Source: JBCCRH01 sp039208045
GTDB lineage: Bacteria > Bacteroidota > Bacteroidia > Chitinophagales > Saprospiraceae
Direction: 5' to 3'
Assembly (NCBI GenBank): GCA_039208045.1
Contig: JBCCRH010000026.1
Coordinates: 1 to 25,382 of the forward strand
Length of the DNA stretch: 25,382 nucleotides
Part shown: piece after piece, positions 1 to 8,171 of the stretch
Numbering within the stretch: position 1 is the first letter of the stretch
Layout of the letters: every line of letters begins with the position of its first letter
Program-made: the position numbers and the translations under genes
The notes under the pieces: generated by a model
Database searches by the model: none
The model's input: the letters and a program-made list of their open reading frames with translations, nothing else
Told to the model about the DNA's origin: nothing

Positions 1-2359
1 TGACCACTAGTTTGGCCGCACCATTACCAAAGCACTCGGTATATCCCAAAATGGATAGCGGCGGCATGGACTCATAGGCATCCCCATCGATTAGTCGGAC
101 ACATAGCGCTCCTGTTTGCCAAAAGCCTGTGAGGTCGCGCATAGAACTGACTCGTATCCAGTAGACTTCGCCAGGATTGAGTCCCCCCAATTCAAAGGTT
201 TGCCCACAACGGTTGGGATTTTTTACGCAGTGTATTTCTTCTAGATTAGTACAAGTACCTGCATATGCAGATACCGCGTGAATAAAATCGGCATTGGTTT
301 CTACGACGGCCTTACCCGAAGCGGGAGCTTCTAACCAATACCAAATACTAGCATTCTGATAAACGGCACAAGAAGCCAATGGCCCACTAAAGATCGCACC
401 TGTGTTGTTGGAGGCTTCACAAGTTGCCCCTACCTCCAATTCTATAGCTGCTGTGCAAATATCGTTATCTGGCGGCGTGATGTCTTTAGGTTGTATTTCT
501 ATACACAAGCTGCCCTCTAAGGTCGCAAAATAGCCACTTACCTGAATAAAATACGTTTGTCCAGCACTGATCTCTTCTTGCAAGAGTCGCTGTCCTAATT
601 CTTGTGTAGCCACCTCTTCTAAATTTTCACAGTTGCCTGTAAATACCGTGATGACATCTGCAAAGTCTGCATTTGTGATAATTTCTAAAGGAGTGGTCGT
701 CGTCGTCTCAAATGTGTACCAAATATCTGCTTTAGATTTATCGGTTCTGCTAGATTGGGGACCATCAAAATCGGCATGGCGATTATTTCCCACTACGCAA
801 GTGGCTCCAATGTTCAAAGCTTGCGCATCAACACACCAGTCATTGGTGGGGCGCTCAGGTAATGTACTGGCGGATAGGAGTTGTATACAGTGTTCTCCTC
901 TAGTCACTCCAAAGGAGCCTTTGTGCCCTGCTACTCGAATAAAATAGGTCGTATTGGCTTCAGTTTGCCAGAATAAGTCTTCTCCTGTAAATCCAAATTC
1001 ATCATAGTTGGTGCAGTCCACCTCTTGCAGTTGAGTGCAGTCGCTTCCGCTAAATACGGAAATCGCATCGTTGTAGCGAGCATTGGTTTGTAACTGTACT
1101 AATTGTGTGGTGGTTGCGGTATAGCGATACCACAGTGCTCCTTCATTTTCGGTGGAGCAGGCTACATCATTCCCGGTGTACAGCGTATTGCGATTATTGG
1201 CAGGCAGGCAACTGGCATCCAAATTGATCGCTACCGCATTCGTACAAATATCATTAGCCACACCTTCGCCTAGAATCTTTAGGTTATCAATACCGACCCA
1301 CCAGCCCCAGTCGTTGCCATCATCATAGGAAAGTACCACGCGCATTTGGGCTTGTCGGTAAGCCGAAAGGTCAATCACTTCGGTTTGATATTGATTGAAA
1401 AGGGGCCCTGCTATGTCATTGAGGTAACTCACCACCCAAGCAATTTCGCCTGTAGCGACATTAAATACGCCAATACTCAGGTTTTCCAAATCTGTAAACC
1501 GACGTAATATGACATCCATTTGTAAGTAATAATTAGCGTAAGCCAAACCATCCAAAACAGGCGTTAAGAGCAGGGCCCTGGAAGGGTCAGCCTCCTGCCC
1601 TAGCCCATCATCATCAAAGAAGGCGAAGCAACTACCATTCATAGAAGTCACCCCTTGGGTTTCGTCATTATCCTCTATCAGTCCAAATTCCCAGGCAGCA
1701 TTTCCACCCACTACTTCGCTCACCCACCCTTCTGGTAGACCACAATCATTAAAACTTTCTAATAAAATAGGCGTAGCGGTTCCTGATCCTACAACTTGAA
1801 TATTATCAATGCCTGCCCACCAAGCCCAATCGTTGCCATCATTGTAGCGAATGCCGATACGCATAGTTTCATTAGCAAAAAAGCTGAGGTCTGCCGTGAG
1901 AGTGGTAAAGGCGGAGAATTGCTCTCCCGTTTGTGCTGCTCCCCCCTGATAGACGGATACCCGCTGAAAATCCGTACCATCAAATACTATAATTTCCAAT
2001 TGGGCACTGCCATTATAATTTCTAAAATGCACATCCATCGATAATTGAACCGTAGCCCAGCCTGTGGCATCGAAGGTAGGAGACAATAACTCTACATCCC
2101 AAGCTGGCGTATTTTCGCCCGTCGCATCATCATCAAAAATCAGCATGCAGCTACCGTCAATACTGCTGCCATCTGCATTTTCATTTTCGGTAGTGCCGAC
2201 GAACCAGACTGCATCTGTATTGCCGTTTAAAGTCACAGTCCAATCGCCCGGAAATTCACAATCGTTAAAGTTTTCTGCTAGCAATACTTCTTGTCCTGAG
2301 ACCGATGCAGCTGATAAGAGCAAAATAGAGAGTAGTATGCATGTAGAGCAATGCTTCAT
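1..2359 (-). CDS. Large secreted multidomain adhesin-like protein (5' part; runs off the left edge)
   Basis: The frame is open from the ATG at 2359 to the window edge, giving 786 residues with no stop; the C-terminus lies outside. The N-terminus (MKHCSTCILLSILLLSAASVSG, cut before QEVLL) is a clear Sec signal peptide. Residues ~23-197 and ~198-368 are two copies of a jelly-roll module of the choice-of-anchor-J/cleaved-adhesin/MAM type: each starts L.E.FNDC..P..W, has a GSC..(I/F)FDDD segment and ends YNDGNDW.WW.GIDN. Residues ~369-505, ~506-631 and ~632-786 are three PPC-like repeats, each starting ND.C..A..L...A.C...NN and containing (I/L)WY and TYFI/YWIRV strands. This is a cell-surface or secreted protein; a T9SS sorting domain is likely beyond the edge, but this is inference. 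An in-frame ATG at 2407 is an alternative start but would put a poor leader before the signal peptide. It is divergent from the DUF1800 gene. Specific ligand or enzyme activity is unknown. Confidence 0.85.
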   Translation of the reverse strand, partial: MKHCSTCILLSILLLSAASVSGQEVLLAENFNDCEFPGDWTVTLNGNTDAVWFVGTTENENADGSSIDGSCMLIFDDDATGENTPAWDVELLSPTFDATGWATVQLSMDVHFRNYNGSAQLEIIVFDGTDFQRVSVYQGGAAQTGEQFSAFTTLTADLSFFANETMRIGIRYNDGNDWAWWAGIDNIQVVGSGTATPILLESFNDCGLPEGWVSEVVGGNAAWEFGLIEDNDETQGVTSMNGSCFAFFDDDGLGQEADPSRALLLTPVLDGLAYANYYLQMDVILRRFTDLENLSIGVFNVATGEIAWVVSYLNDIAGPLFNQYQTEVIDLSAYRQAQMRVVLSYDDGNDWGWWVGIDNLKILGEGVANDICTNAVAINLDASCLPANNRNTLYTGNDVACSTENEGALWYRYTATTTQLVQLQTNARYNDAISVFSGSDCTQLQEVDCTNYDEFGFTGEDLFWQTEANTTYFIRVAGHKGSFGVTRGEHCIQLLSASTLPERPTNDWCVDAQALNIGATCVVGNNRHADFDGPQSSRTDKSKADIWYTFETTTTTPLEIITNADFADVITVFTGNCENLEEVATQELGQRLLQEEISAGQTYFIQVSGYFATLEGSLCIEIQPKDITPPDNDICTAAIELEVGATCEASNNTGAIFSGPLASCAVYQNASIWYWLEAPASGKAVVETNADFIHAVSAYAGTCTNLEEIHCVKNPNRCGQTFELGGLNPGEVYWIRVSSMRDLTGFWQTGALCVRLIDGDAYESMPPLSILGYTECFGNGAAKLVV

Positions 2360-2437
2360 TGCGGCTATTTTAGATAGTATTTGGTTAAGAAAGTTACGCA
2401 AAAACATAGGAATTTTCTAAATTCATACGATCTACAA

Positions 2438-2457
2438 TTTCATTTTCGAAAACGAAA
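2438..2457. promoter_or_regulatory. Near-perfect 20-bp palindrome between divergent genes
   Basis: TTTCATTTTC/GAAAACGAAA has one mismatch between the two 10-base arms and lies 9 bp before the DUF1800 start, in the 106-bp gap between two divergent genes. It could be an operator or a small hairpin. No TAnnTTTG motif fits convincingly in this gap. The function is inferred only from position. Confidence 0.25.
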
Positions 2458-2465
2458 GGGCAACG

Positions 2466-3914
2466 ATGGTCAACACAATTAATCCTTATCAACCGAGCGA
2501 TAGCAAACCTTGGAATGCCCAGCGTGTTCAGCATCTGTACAACCGTTTTGGCTTCGGGGCGGATTGGGCGACCCTGCAAGCAGCACTCAGCCAATCCCCG
2601 ATAGATGTCGTCAACCAACTGATCGATAGTGCACTTGCCTTGTCTGCTCCCGAAGTTCCCTATTGGGCGCTATGGACATACGATGACTATCCAGATGAGG
2701 AGACGTACTTTCAAGAAAAAAGCCTCTTTTTTCAGCGGTGGGTGAGCGAAATGGCTGTTGAAGGGCCGCGTAGCAAAATGGCCTTATTTTGGCACAATCA
2801 CTTTGTAACGCGGGAAGAAGATTATGATTGTAATGCGTACATGTGGTCGTACTATGCCTTATTGCATCAATACGCCTTTGGCAATTTCCGCACTTTCGTG
2901 GAAGAGATGGGACTCAATCCTGCCATGCTTATTTTCTTGAATGGCAACTTCAATATTGCTTCTGAGCCTAATGAAAATTATGCGCGGGAGTTGCTGGAAT
3001 TATTCACGATGGGAGAAAGCAATGGCTATTCTCAAAATGATATTGTAGAAGTTGCCCGCGCCCTGACTGGCTGGCAGATTAATATGTATGCCTGTGAAAC
3101 GGCCCCTTTTTTCAATCCCAATCTGCATGACCAAACGAGCAAAACCATCTTTGGGCAGACGGGTAATTGGAATTACCAGGATGTGCATGAACTGATCTTT
3201 ACGCTGAGGAGCGATCAGGTAGCGACCTTCATTTGCGAAAAGCTGTACCGCTTCTTTGTGTATGAAAAAGTTGATCCAATTATTGTGGAGAGCTTGGCTA
3301 CTACCTTCAAGAATAATAACTGGGAAATAGCGCCTGTTTTGCGGCAGCTACTGAGTAGTGAGCATTTTTTTGAAGAGCGCTTCATCAATGCGCGCATCAA
3401 AAGTCCGCTGGAAGCGGGGGTGAGTGTAATCAAACTTACAGGGGGTGCCTTGGAGAGCAATTACAATCAAGACCTTATCGGCTATCTGACGTTTATCGCT
3501 TCTAGCTTGGGGCAAGAGGTATTTAACCCCATTGATGTAGCAGGCTGGCAGGAGCATCAAACTTGGCTATCGGAAAATACGCTGACTGGGCGTTGGAGTT
3601 TTTGCACCAATATCTTGTACAGCATGTATGGCTTTTCTGGGGATATGCGTAGTAAGCTGCATGCGTTGACGCGCAATTTGGTAGGCCCTACAGAAGCCGA
3701 TGTACGGGTGGTGACCGAGGCGCTGGTGCAGTACTTTTTAAATACCCCTTTGGATGAACCCCTGTTTGAAGTGGCCTTATTGTATTTTAAGGGGGAAGTG
3801 CCAGAAAATTACTTTGAAGATGGCACCTGGAGTGTAAATTATAACCAGGTACCAGAGCAAACGCTCAATCTGTTCATTTATCTGATGCGCCTACCCGAAT
3901 GGCAGCTTTGTTAA
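2466..3914 (+). CDS. DUF1800 family protein
   Basis: This 482-residue protein matches the DUF1800 family. It has the N-terminal helix with R..HLYNRFGFGA (~20-32), FWHNHFVT at ~108-115, NENYARELLELFTMG at ~169-183 and ARALTGW at ~197-203, and near the C-terminus the LHALTRNL and Y.MRLPE segments. The family is widespread and its biochemical role is not established. Its gene is commonly next to a DUF1501 gene, as here, 14 bp downstream, so the two are almost certainly one operon and probably act together. No signal peptide or Tat motif is visible at the N-terminus, in contrast to the partner. The start at 2466 gives a family-typical N-terminus and there is no Shine-Dalgarno sequence, as usual in Bacteroidota. 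Confidence 0.9.
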   Translation: MVNTINPYQPSDSKPWNAQRVQHLYNRFGFGADWATLQAALSQSPIDVVNQLIDSALALSAPEVPYWALWTYDDYPDEETYFQEKSLFFQRWVSEMAVEGPRSKMALFWHNHFVTREEDYDCNAYMWSYYALLHQYAFGNFRTFVEEMGLNPAMLIFLNGNFNIASEPNENYARELLELFTMGESNGYSQNDIVEVARALTGWQINMYACETAPFFNPNLHDQTSKTIFGQTGNWNYQDVHELIFTLRSDQVATFICEKLYRFFVYEKVDPIIVESLATTFKNNNWEIAPVLRQLLSSEHFFEERFINARIKSPLEAGVSVIKLTGGALESNYNQDLIGYLTFIASSLGQEVFNPIDVAGWQEHQTWLSENTLTGRWSFCTNILYSMYGFSGDMRSKLHALTRNLVGPTEADVRVVTEALVQYFLNTPLDEPLFEVALLYFKGEVPENYFEDGTWSVNYNQVPEQTLNLFIYLMRLPEWQLC

Positions 3915-3928
3915 ACTAGCATTGAATC

Positions 3929-5581
3929 ATGGAAAAACAACACGATAAGCATACGCCTATTCATCCAAAGGCAAAACGGCAGCTTCAAAAATCAGGAGCT
4001 ACCTTGATTAATGCTACAGAACATCGGCAAGAGCATGAAACTTGGGATCGCCGCACCTTCCTAAAGATGACAGGACTCACGGCTTTGGGGAATTCTATGC
4101 TATTGGGGAGTACCCCGGTGCAAGCATTTTCGCCTAATGCGCTTCTGAATAGCTTGGCGCTAGATAATTGTGGCGACCGTATCTTAGTATTGATCCGACT
4201 CAAAGGTGGCAATGATGGTTTAAATACGATCATTCAGCGTGGCGATGACATCTATTATAATATCCGCCCTTCTATTGCTACTACGGAGGCTAATCTTTGG
4301 GGCTTATCCGACGAGTATGGCATGCCCAATGAATTAATTGACCTGCAGCCGCTTTGGGAAGGGGGGCGCATGAAAGTAATTCATAATGTAGGCTATCCAA
4401 ATCCCAATTATTCGCATTTTCGTTCTTCTGATATTTGGGCCTCTGCTTCTGCAAGTAATGAGATAGAAACCACAGGCTGGCTGGGTCGATGGCTCTACCA
4501 AGACTTACCCGCCTTTCTGACGGCTCCGCCAGTGGTGCCGCCTGCCTTGCAGATCGGGATACAAGCCAATATGCTCTTTCGAGCAGAAGTGGGCAATTTA
4601 GCGTTGGCGATTAGCAACCCTGCTGAGTTTTACCAAATTGCGCAGAGTGGCTCCCTCTACGAGACTGGTTTATTGGGCAATGCTCCTAATGAGCAAGAAT
4701 TAAAGTACGTTCGAACCGTAGCCAACAGTGCGTTTCGCTATTCCGAATCCATCCAAGCGGCCTACAATGCGGGGAATAACCAAGTCGCTTATCCAGACAA
4801 TTACTTGGCAGAGCAACTCGCTATTGTTGCCCGCATGATCAAGGGCAATTTGGGCACTAAGGTATATATGGTGAGTATCGATGGATTTGATACGCATAAT
4901 GCACAGCTCGATCTGCACCCGCTACTACTTAACTATCTGGGCTCCTCTATCGCCGCCTTCTTTAATGACCTAGATGCCAGCGGTCATAGCCCGAATGTAC
5001 TAGGTATGACCTTCTCAGAATTTGGGCGCACTATTTATGAAAATGCCTCCCAAGGCACCGATCATGGTACAGGGGCGCCGCTGTTTTTGTTTGGCAATGA
5101 GTTGGGAAGCACCTTCCACGGGGAATCCCCTAACCTAGCGGAGGTCGATCAGTATGGCGACCCTCGTTTTTCGGTTGATTTTCGGTCGGTTTACACCAAT
5201 GTATTGCGAAATTGGCTATGTGCGCCCCAAGAGGTGACCGATCATATTTTAGGCGATGAGCTCGAAATGTTAGAAGATTTGTTACCAGCAACAGAAGCGC
5301 CGGTAGGCTCTAGAGAAGTAGCGATCCTGTTGGGACACAATCCGGCGGATGTACCGGGTGTGGCTTTTGAATTGAAGTTTGCCATACAGCAACGCGGTGT
5401 CGCACGTATTTCCATCCTTAACAAAGCAGGTCAGGCGATCCGAATGGTATTTAATCAATTTATGGAGCGCGGCAGCCATACCTTTATCTTTAAACCGAAT
5501 GATTTCTTTCTATCTTCTGGCGAGTACTTTTATCGCTTGGAAGCGGGGGGACGAGCGTATACGAGGGCTATTGTGTGGTAG
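3929..5581 (+). CDS. DUF1501 family protein with Tat signal and FlgD/sorting-like C-terminal domain
   Basis: This is a 550-residue protein. A hydrophilic 40-residue lead is followed by a twin-arginine signal (DRRTFLKMTG, R41-R42) and a hydrophobic stretch ending near PVQAF, so Tat export is predicted. The DUF1501 body (alkaline-phosphatase/sulfatase-like fold family) begins with ILVLIRLKGGNDGLNT at ~85-99 and includes YSHFRSSDIWAS, VSIDGFDTH, FSEFGRT and GTDHGTGAPLFLFG. The last ~80 residues (from ~LLGHNPADVPG) form a separate beta-domain containing ISILNKAGQAIR and SGEYFYRLEAGGRAYTRAIVW. This resembles the FlgD-Ig/T9SS type A sorting fold but lacks a textbook YPNP start. It follows the DUF1800 gene by 14 bp. 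The enzymatic activity is unknown. Confidence 0.9.
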   Translation: MEKQHDKHTPIHPKAKRQLQKSGATLINATEHRQEHETWDRRTFLKMTGLTALGNSMLLGSTPVQAFSPNALLNSLALDNCGDRILVLIRLKGGNDGLNTIIQRGDDIYYNIRPSIATTEANLWGLSDEYGMPNELIDLQPLWEGGRMKVIHNVGYPNPNYSHFRSSDIWASASASNEIETTGWLGRWLYQDLPAFLTAPPVVPPALQIGIQANMLFRAEVGNLALAISNPAEFYQIAQSGSLYETGLLGNAPNEQELKYVRTVANSAFRYSESIQAAYNAGNNQVAYPDNYLAEQLAIVARMIKGNLGTKVYMVSIDGFDTHNAQLDLHPLLLNYLGSSIAAFFNDLDASGHSPNVLGMTFSEFGRTIYENASQGTDHGTGAPLFLFGNELGSTFHGESPNLAEVDQYGDPRFSVDFRSVYTNVLRNWLCAPQEVTDHILGDELEMLEDLLPATEAPVGSREVAILLGHNPADVPGVAFELKFAIQQRGVARISILNKAGQAIRMVFNQFMERGSHTFIFKPNDFFLSSGEYFYRLEAGGRAYTRAIVW

Positions 5582-5607
5582 GGGTGTTTTATAAATAAAA
5601 TTTTTAT

Positions 5608-5615
5608 TAGTTTTG
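5608..5615 (+). promoter_or_regulatory. Possible promoter -7 box (TAnnTTTG) for the barrel/lipoprotein operon
   Basis: TAGTTTTG matches the Bacteroidota -7 consensus TAnnTTTG and lies ~98 bp upstream of the 5713 start in an AT-rich gap. No good -33 TTG/TTTG element sits at the usual 19-21 bp upstream, so this is a half-site only. Confidence 0.35.
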
Positions 5616-5656
5616 GGCCTTTAACATTACAAACGCAGCTATATTTATTTCAATAT

Positions 5657-5679
5657 CAAGCCTTCACTTGGAAGGCTTG
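5657..5679. other. Hairpin in the gap between the DUF1501 gene and the barrel gene
   Basis: CAAGCCTTC and GAAGGCTTG form a perfect 9-bp stem with a 5-base loop, 76 bp after the DUF1501 stop and 34 bp before the next start. There is no T-run on either side, so it is not a standard intrinsic terminator. It may be a leader structure of the downstream mRNA or a weak terminator of the upstream operon. Confidence 0.4.
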
Positions 5680-5712
5680 CATTGTCGAACTATAAGTCTC
5701 AAAGCATAAACT

Positions 5713-6864
5713 ATGAAACAAGATACATTCTCTCTGAGCCTTATCCTTTTCTTCACGCTCTATTGCTTCAGCCTATCCGGACAAGTTGGTCTCGACCTCA
5801 TGTTCATGCGGGATGGAAGTTTAAAGAAAGGAACTATCACGGTCGAAGAAGTAAATGGTATTGCCCTATTTTGGTATAGCGATAAGGATACTCCTGAAGC
5901 TGTTCAAATTGATCCTACACAGGTTAAAAGTTTGGCTTTATACCTAAAAGGCGCAAAAGGTGTGGAGCGACAAATATTCATTCCGGCTCAACCGGAAGGG
6001 GAAGCAGGAGTCTCTTTCTATGAACAAGTATATGACGAAGGAAAGTATCCCATCTTCAAAAAACCGTTTACTAGGCAGTACTATTATCAATTAGAGAATG
6101 AGCAGCTCACCGCTATTGCAACTGACCAAGAGCAAAGAGTACTCATGCTGGATAAATTACTGGATAAGAAAATTAAACTGGGCCAAAATAAGTACAAAAA
6201 TGCTAGTAATTTAGAGGGTTACGAGCAATTTACGGACTTTCTCAATACGGCTTCGACACGCTACCCGGGCACCTATTTTGGGCTTATTGGAGAGTTTAGT
6301 TTTTATAATGTAGAAAACTTATCAGAGCAAGGCATTACACAGCCTTTTTTGCCGGATGGTTCCACTTTTGGGATAAACAGATACGGAGTTTCTGCTTTTG
6401 TCAATAGTACCCTTAATAGTAAGGGAACCTTAGCACATACCTTCCAGCTAGGCGCGCTACGGGCTACATCAAATGGCTATTTTGAGGACGTCAATAGTAC
6501 CACTTCTGTTGCTTCTTATGCTGCGTCCGCCACTATCTTGCAAGCGAAATCTTTATTTAGCTATTTCTTTTGGCTTGGGGATGTGTATCCATATGTAACG
6601 GGCGGGCTTGCTGCGGAAGTAGTACTACAGCAGGATGCCATCTTAGCGGTGTATCAACCCATTCCTGAAGGATTACAGGCTTTCGCTTACGCCTTTGATC
6701 CCTTCCAATCATTTATGCTCAGCCCTAACATTGGAGTTGGCGTACAGATTCCTGTTTATGATCAGTATGCCATTGATATTAGGGCTGCTTTTAGTGGAAC
6801 CGTAGATGCTGGCGATCAAATCACCATTGTCAATGAGTTATCCATCGGATTCAATTTATTCTAA
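5713..6864 (+). CDS. Outer-membrane beta-barrel-like protein, unrecognised family
   Basis: This is a 383-residue protein with a Sec signal peptide (MKQDTFSLSLILFFTLYCFSLSG, cut near Q24). Residues ~25-100 form a small beta-rich domain (RDGSLKKGTITVEEVNGIAL). Residues ~125-175 are charged and helical (LMLDKLLDKKIKLGQNKYK). The remaining ~200 residues alternate aromatic/small residues in the manner of membrane beta strands (GLIGEFSFY, FFWLGDVYPYVTGGLAAEVV, MLSPNIGVGVQIPVYD) and end in ELSIGFNLF, a C-terminal Phe typical of outer-membrane barrels. The specific family was not recognised; residues 25-100 resemble no enzyme I can name. The stop TAA and the next ATG overlap by one base (TAATG), so it is translationally coupled to the lipoprotein gene that follows. 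Confidence 0.75.
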   Translation: MKQDTFSLSLILFFTLYCFSLSGQVGLDLMFMRDGSLKKGTITVEEVNGIALFWYSDKDTPEAVQIDPTQVKSLALYLKGAKGVERQIFIPAQPEGEAGVSFYEQVYDEGKYPIFKKPFTRQYYYQLENEQLTAIATDQEQRVLMLDKLLDKKIKLGQNKYKNASNLEGYEQFTDFLNTASTRYPGTYFGLIGEFSFYNVENLSEQGITQPFLPDGSTFGINRYGVSAFVNSTLNSKGTLAHTFQLGALRATSNGYFEDVNSTTSVASYAASATILQAKSLFSYFFWLGDVYPYVTGGLAAEVVLQQDAILAVYQPIPEGLQAFAYAFDPFQSFMLSPNIGVGVQIPVYDQYAIDIRAAFSGTVDAGDQITIVNELSIGFNLF

Positions 6865-8171
6865 TGAGAACAATTGTCTTATTTTTTAGCAGTCTTCTCC
6901 TTTTTGGAGGGTGCACTGATCTGCAATTCCCAAAAGAAGTTACCTATCCGGTAATTGAGCTAAAAGCGGTAAAAGATATAGGTGTTAGTGGAGCTACTTT
7001 TGAGGCATTCACGCATCATATAGGGAACCAACCCATTCTGCGAAGCTCCTTTAATTGGTACCCCGTCGGGAAGGCCTTCCCGCTTGAAGAGGAGCGATTT
7101 CTTCTTGATGTCAACTTAGCCGAAGGGGAGGCAAGTACCATACGCATCAACCGCGACCTTGTGAAGGATGCTGAATACGTATTGAGAATGATCATTGAGA
7201 CCGCAGAGGAAAAAATCTACACCGATACGATACATTTTACCAGTCAAGGTGCCACTTTCAGTCCAATTCAAACGAACAGCTATTCATTGAGTGCTAGCTT
7301 TTTTTTCAGGGGCTTTAATAATGATCTCCTCGCTGGTAGTGCGACAGTTGTAACAATCAATAGTACTGGAACGATTTATCGCTATAATCCTGCCAGCAAT
7401 CAGTGGAACGTTCTTAAAGATTCTTACAGCGGTAATATGATAAGAAACTATTTTCAGACTGCGGACAACAAAATATATGCTATTGCGAAGGAAAATCCAT
7501 TTTCTTCTAATTCTCCTTTTGGGATATGGACCTTAGATGACTATCAGGGACAGTTTGAACGCATTAGCGATTTCGTTTACAGCTCGGCGAGTGCTGCAAA
7601 ATTTAGTTTTGTTTTTGACGAGCAGTGCTTTACCACTAGACAGTGGACACTCATTGGTTTTCCACTTGATAATTATCAATCGATAGAGCAAGAGGTGGAT
7701 ATTCCTTTTCGTACCGATGCCGTTGTTTACCATTCAACAACGATACGGGATAAAGGCTACGTCTTTTTTTCTGAACCTACGTTTTCCAACAATAGCATAA
7801 CACAAAACCATCAATTTTGGGAATTTGATTCCGCTACACTAGAATGGACCCTGCTAGCTGATTTCCCGGGTAGTGGGAAAGATAAATTTTCTATATCTTC
7901 TGACAACCAGCGGTATATTTTTATCGGAATGGGAACCATTGATTTTGATGGTTTTCTTAGTGGCAATAATAAAGTTGCCCAAGGAGATATTTGGCGCTAT
8001 GATATTTCTACCAACAGTTGGGAATTTATTGGATGGAATCCAAGGTCATCTTCCCATGTCCCACTTTTGCAAGCAAAGGCAAAGGATGGCCAGCACAGAT
8101 TACCGACTCGGAATCAAGATTCAGGGCTGGTGCTCGTTACTATTACTCCAAACTCAATTCAACCCTTATGA
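6864..8171 (+). CDS. Kelch-like beta-propeller lipoprotein (paralog 1)
   Basis: This is a 435-residue protein. A lipoprotein signal peptide with lipobox LFGGC puts the lipidated Cys at ~residue 17, followed by TDLQFPKEVTYPVIEL. Residues ~20-125 look like an N-terminal beta-sandwich (SSFNWYPVGKAF; RINRDLVKDAEYVLRMIIE). The rest contains kelch-like propeller blades (IYRYNPASNQWNVL, FWEFDSATLEWTLLADFPG, DIWRYDISTNSWEFIGW). It is clearly paralogous to the next gene: CTDL after the lipobox, NWYPV, FPGSG(K/R)D and GDIWRYD...(N)SWEF are shared. It overlaps the previous gene by 1 base and the next by 4 (ATGA). It is probably anchored in the outer membrane; its ligand is unknown. Confidence 0.82.
   Translation: MRTIVLFFSSLLLFGGCTDLQFPKEVTYPVIELKAVKDIGVSGATFEAFTHHIGNQPILRSSFNWYPVGKAFPLEEERFLLDVNLAEGEASTIRINRDLVKDAEYVLRMIIETAEEKIYTDTIHFTSQGATFSPIQTNSYSLSASFFFRGFNNDLLAGSATVVTINSTGTIYRYNPASNQWNVLKDSYSGNMIRNYFQTADNKIYAIAKENPFSSNSPFGIWTLDDYQGQFERISDFVYSSASAAKFSFVFDEQCFTTRQWTLIGFPLDNYQSIEQEVDIPFRTDAVVYHSTTIRDKGYVFFSEPTFSNNSITQNHQFWEFDSATLEWTLLADFPGSGKDKFSISSDNQRYIFIGMGTIDFDGFLSGNNKVAQGDIWRYDISTNSWEFIGWNPRSSSHVPLLQAKAKDGQHRLPTRNQDSGLVLVTITPNSIQPL

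Noticed and set aside
633..947. 104-residue plus-strand open frame
   Set aside because: It lies antisense within the continuous PPC-repeat coding frame on the minus strand.
2394..2618. 74-residue minus-strand open frame across the divergent promoter region
   Set aside because: It overlaps the well-supported DUF1800 N-terminus and has no recognisable features.
8018..8167. Upstream extension of the second kelch lipoprotein
   Set aside because: It overlaps the first lipoprotein gene for 150 bp; the ATGA overlap start at 8168 gives a proper lipoprotein signal.
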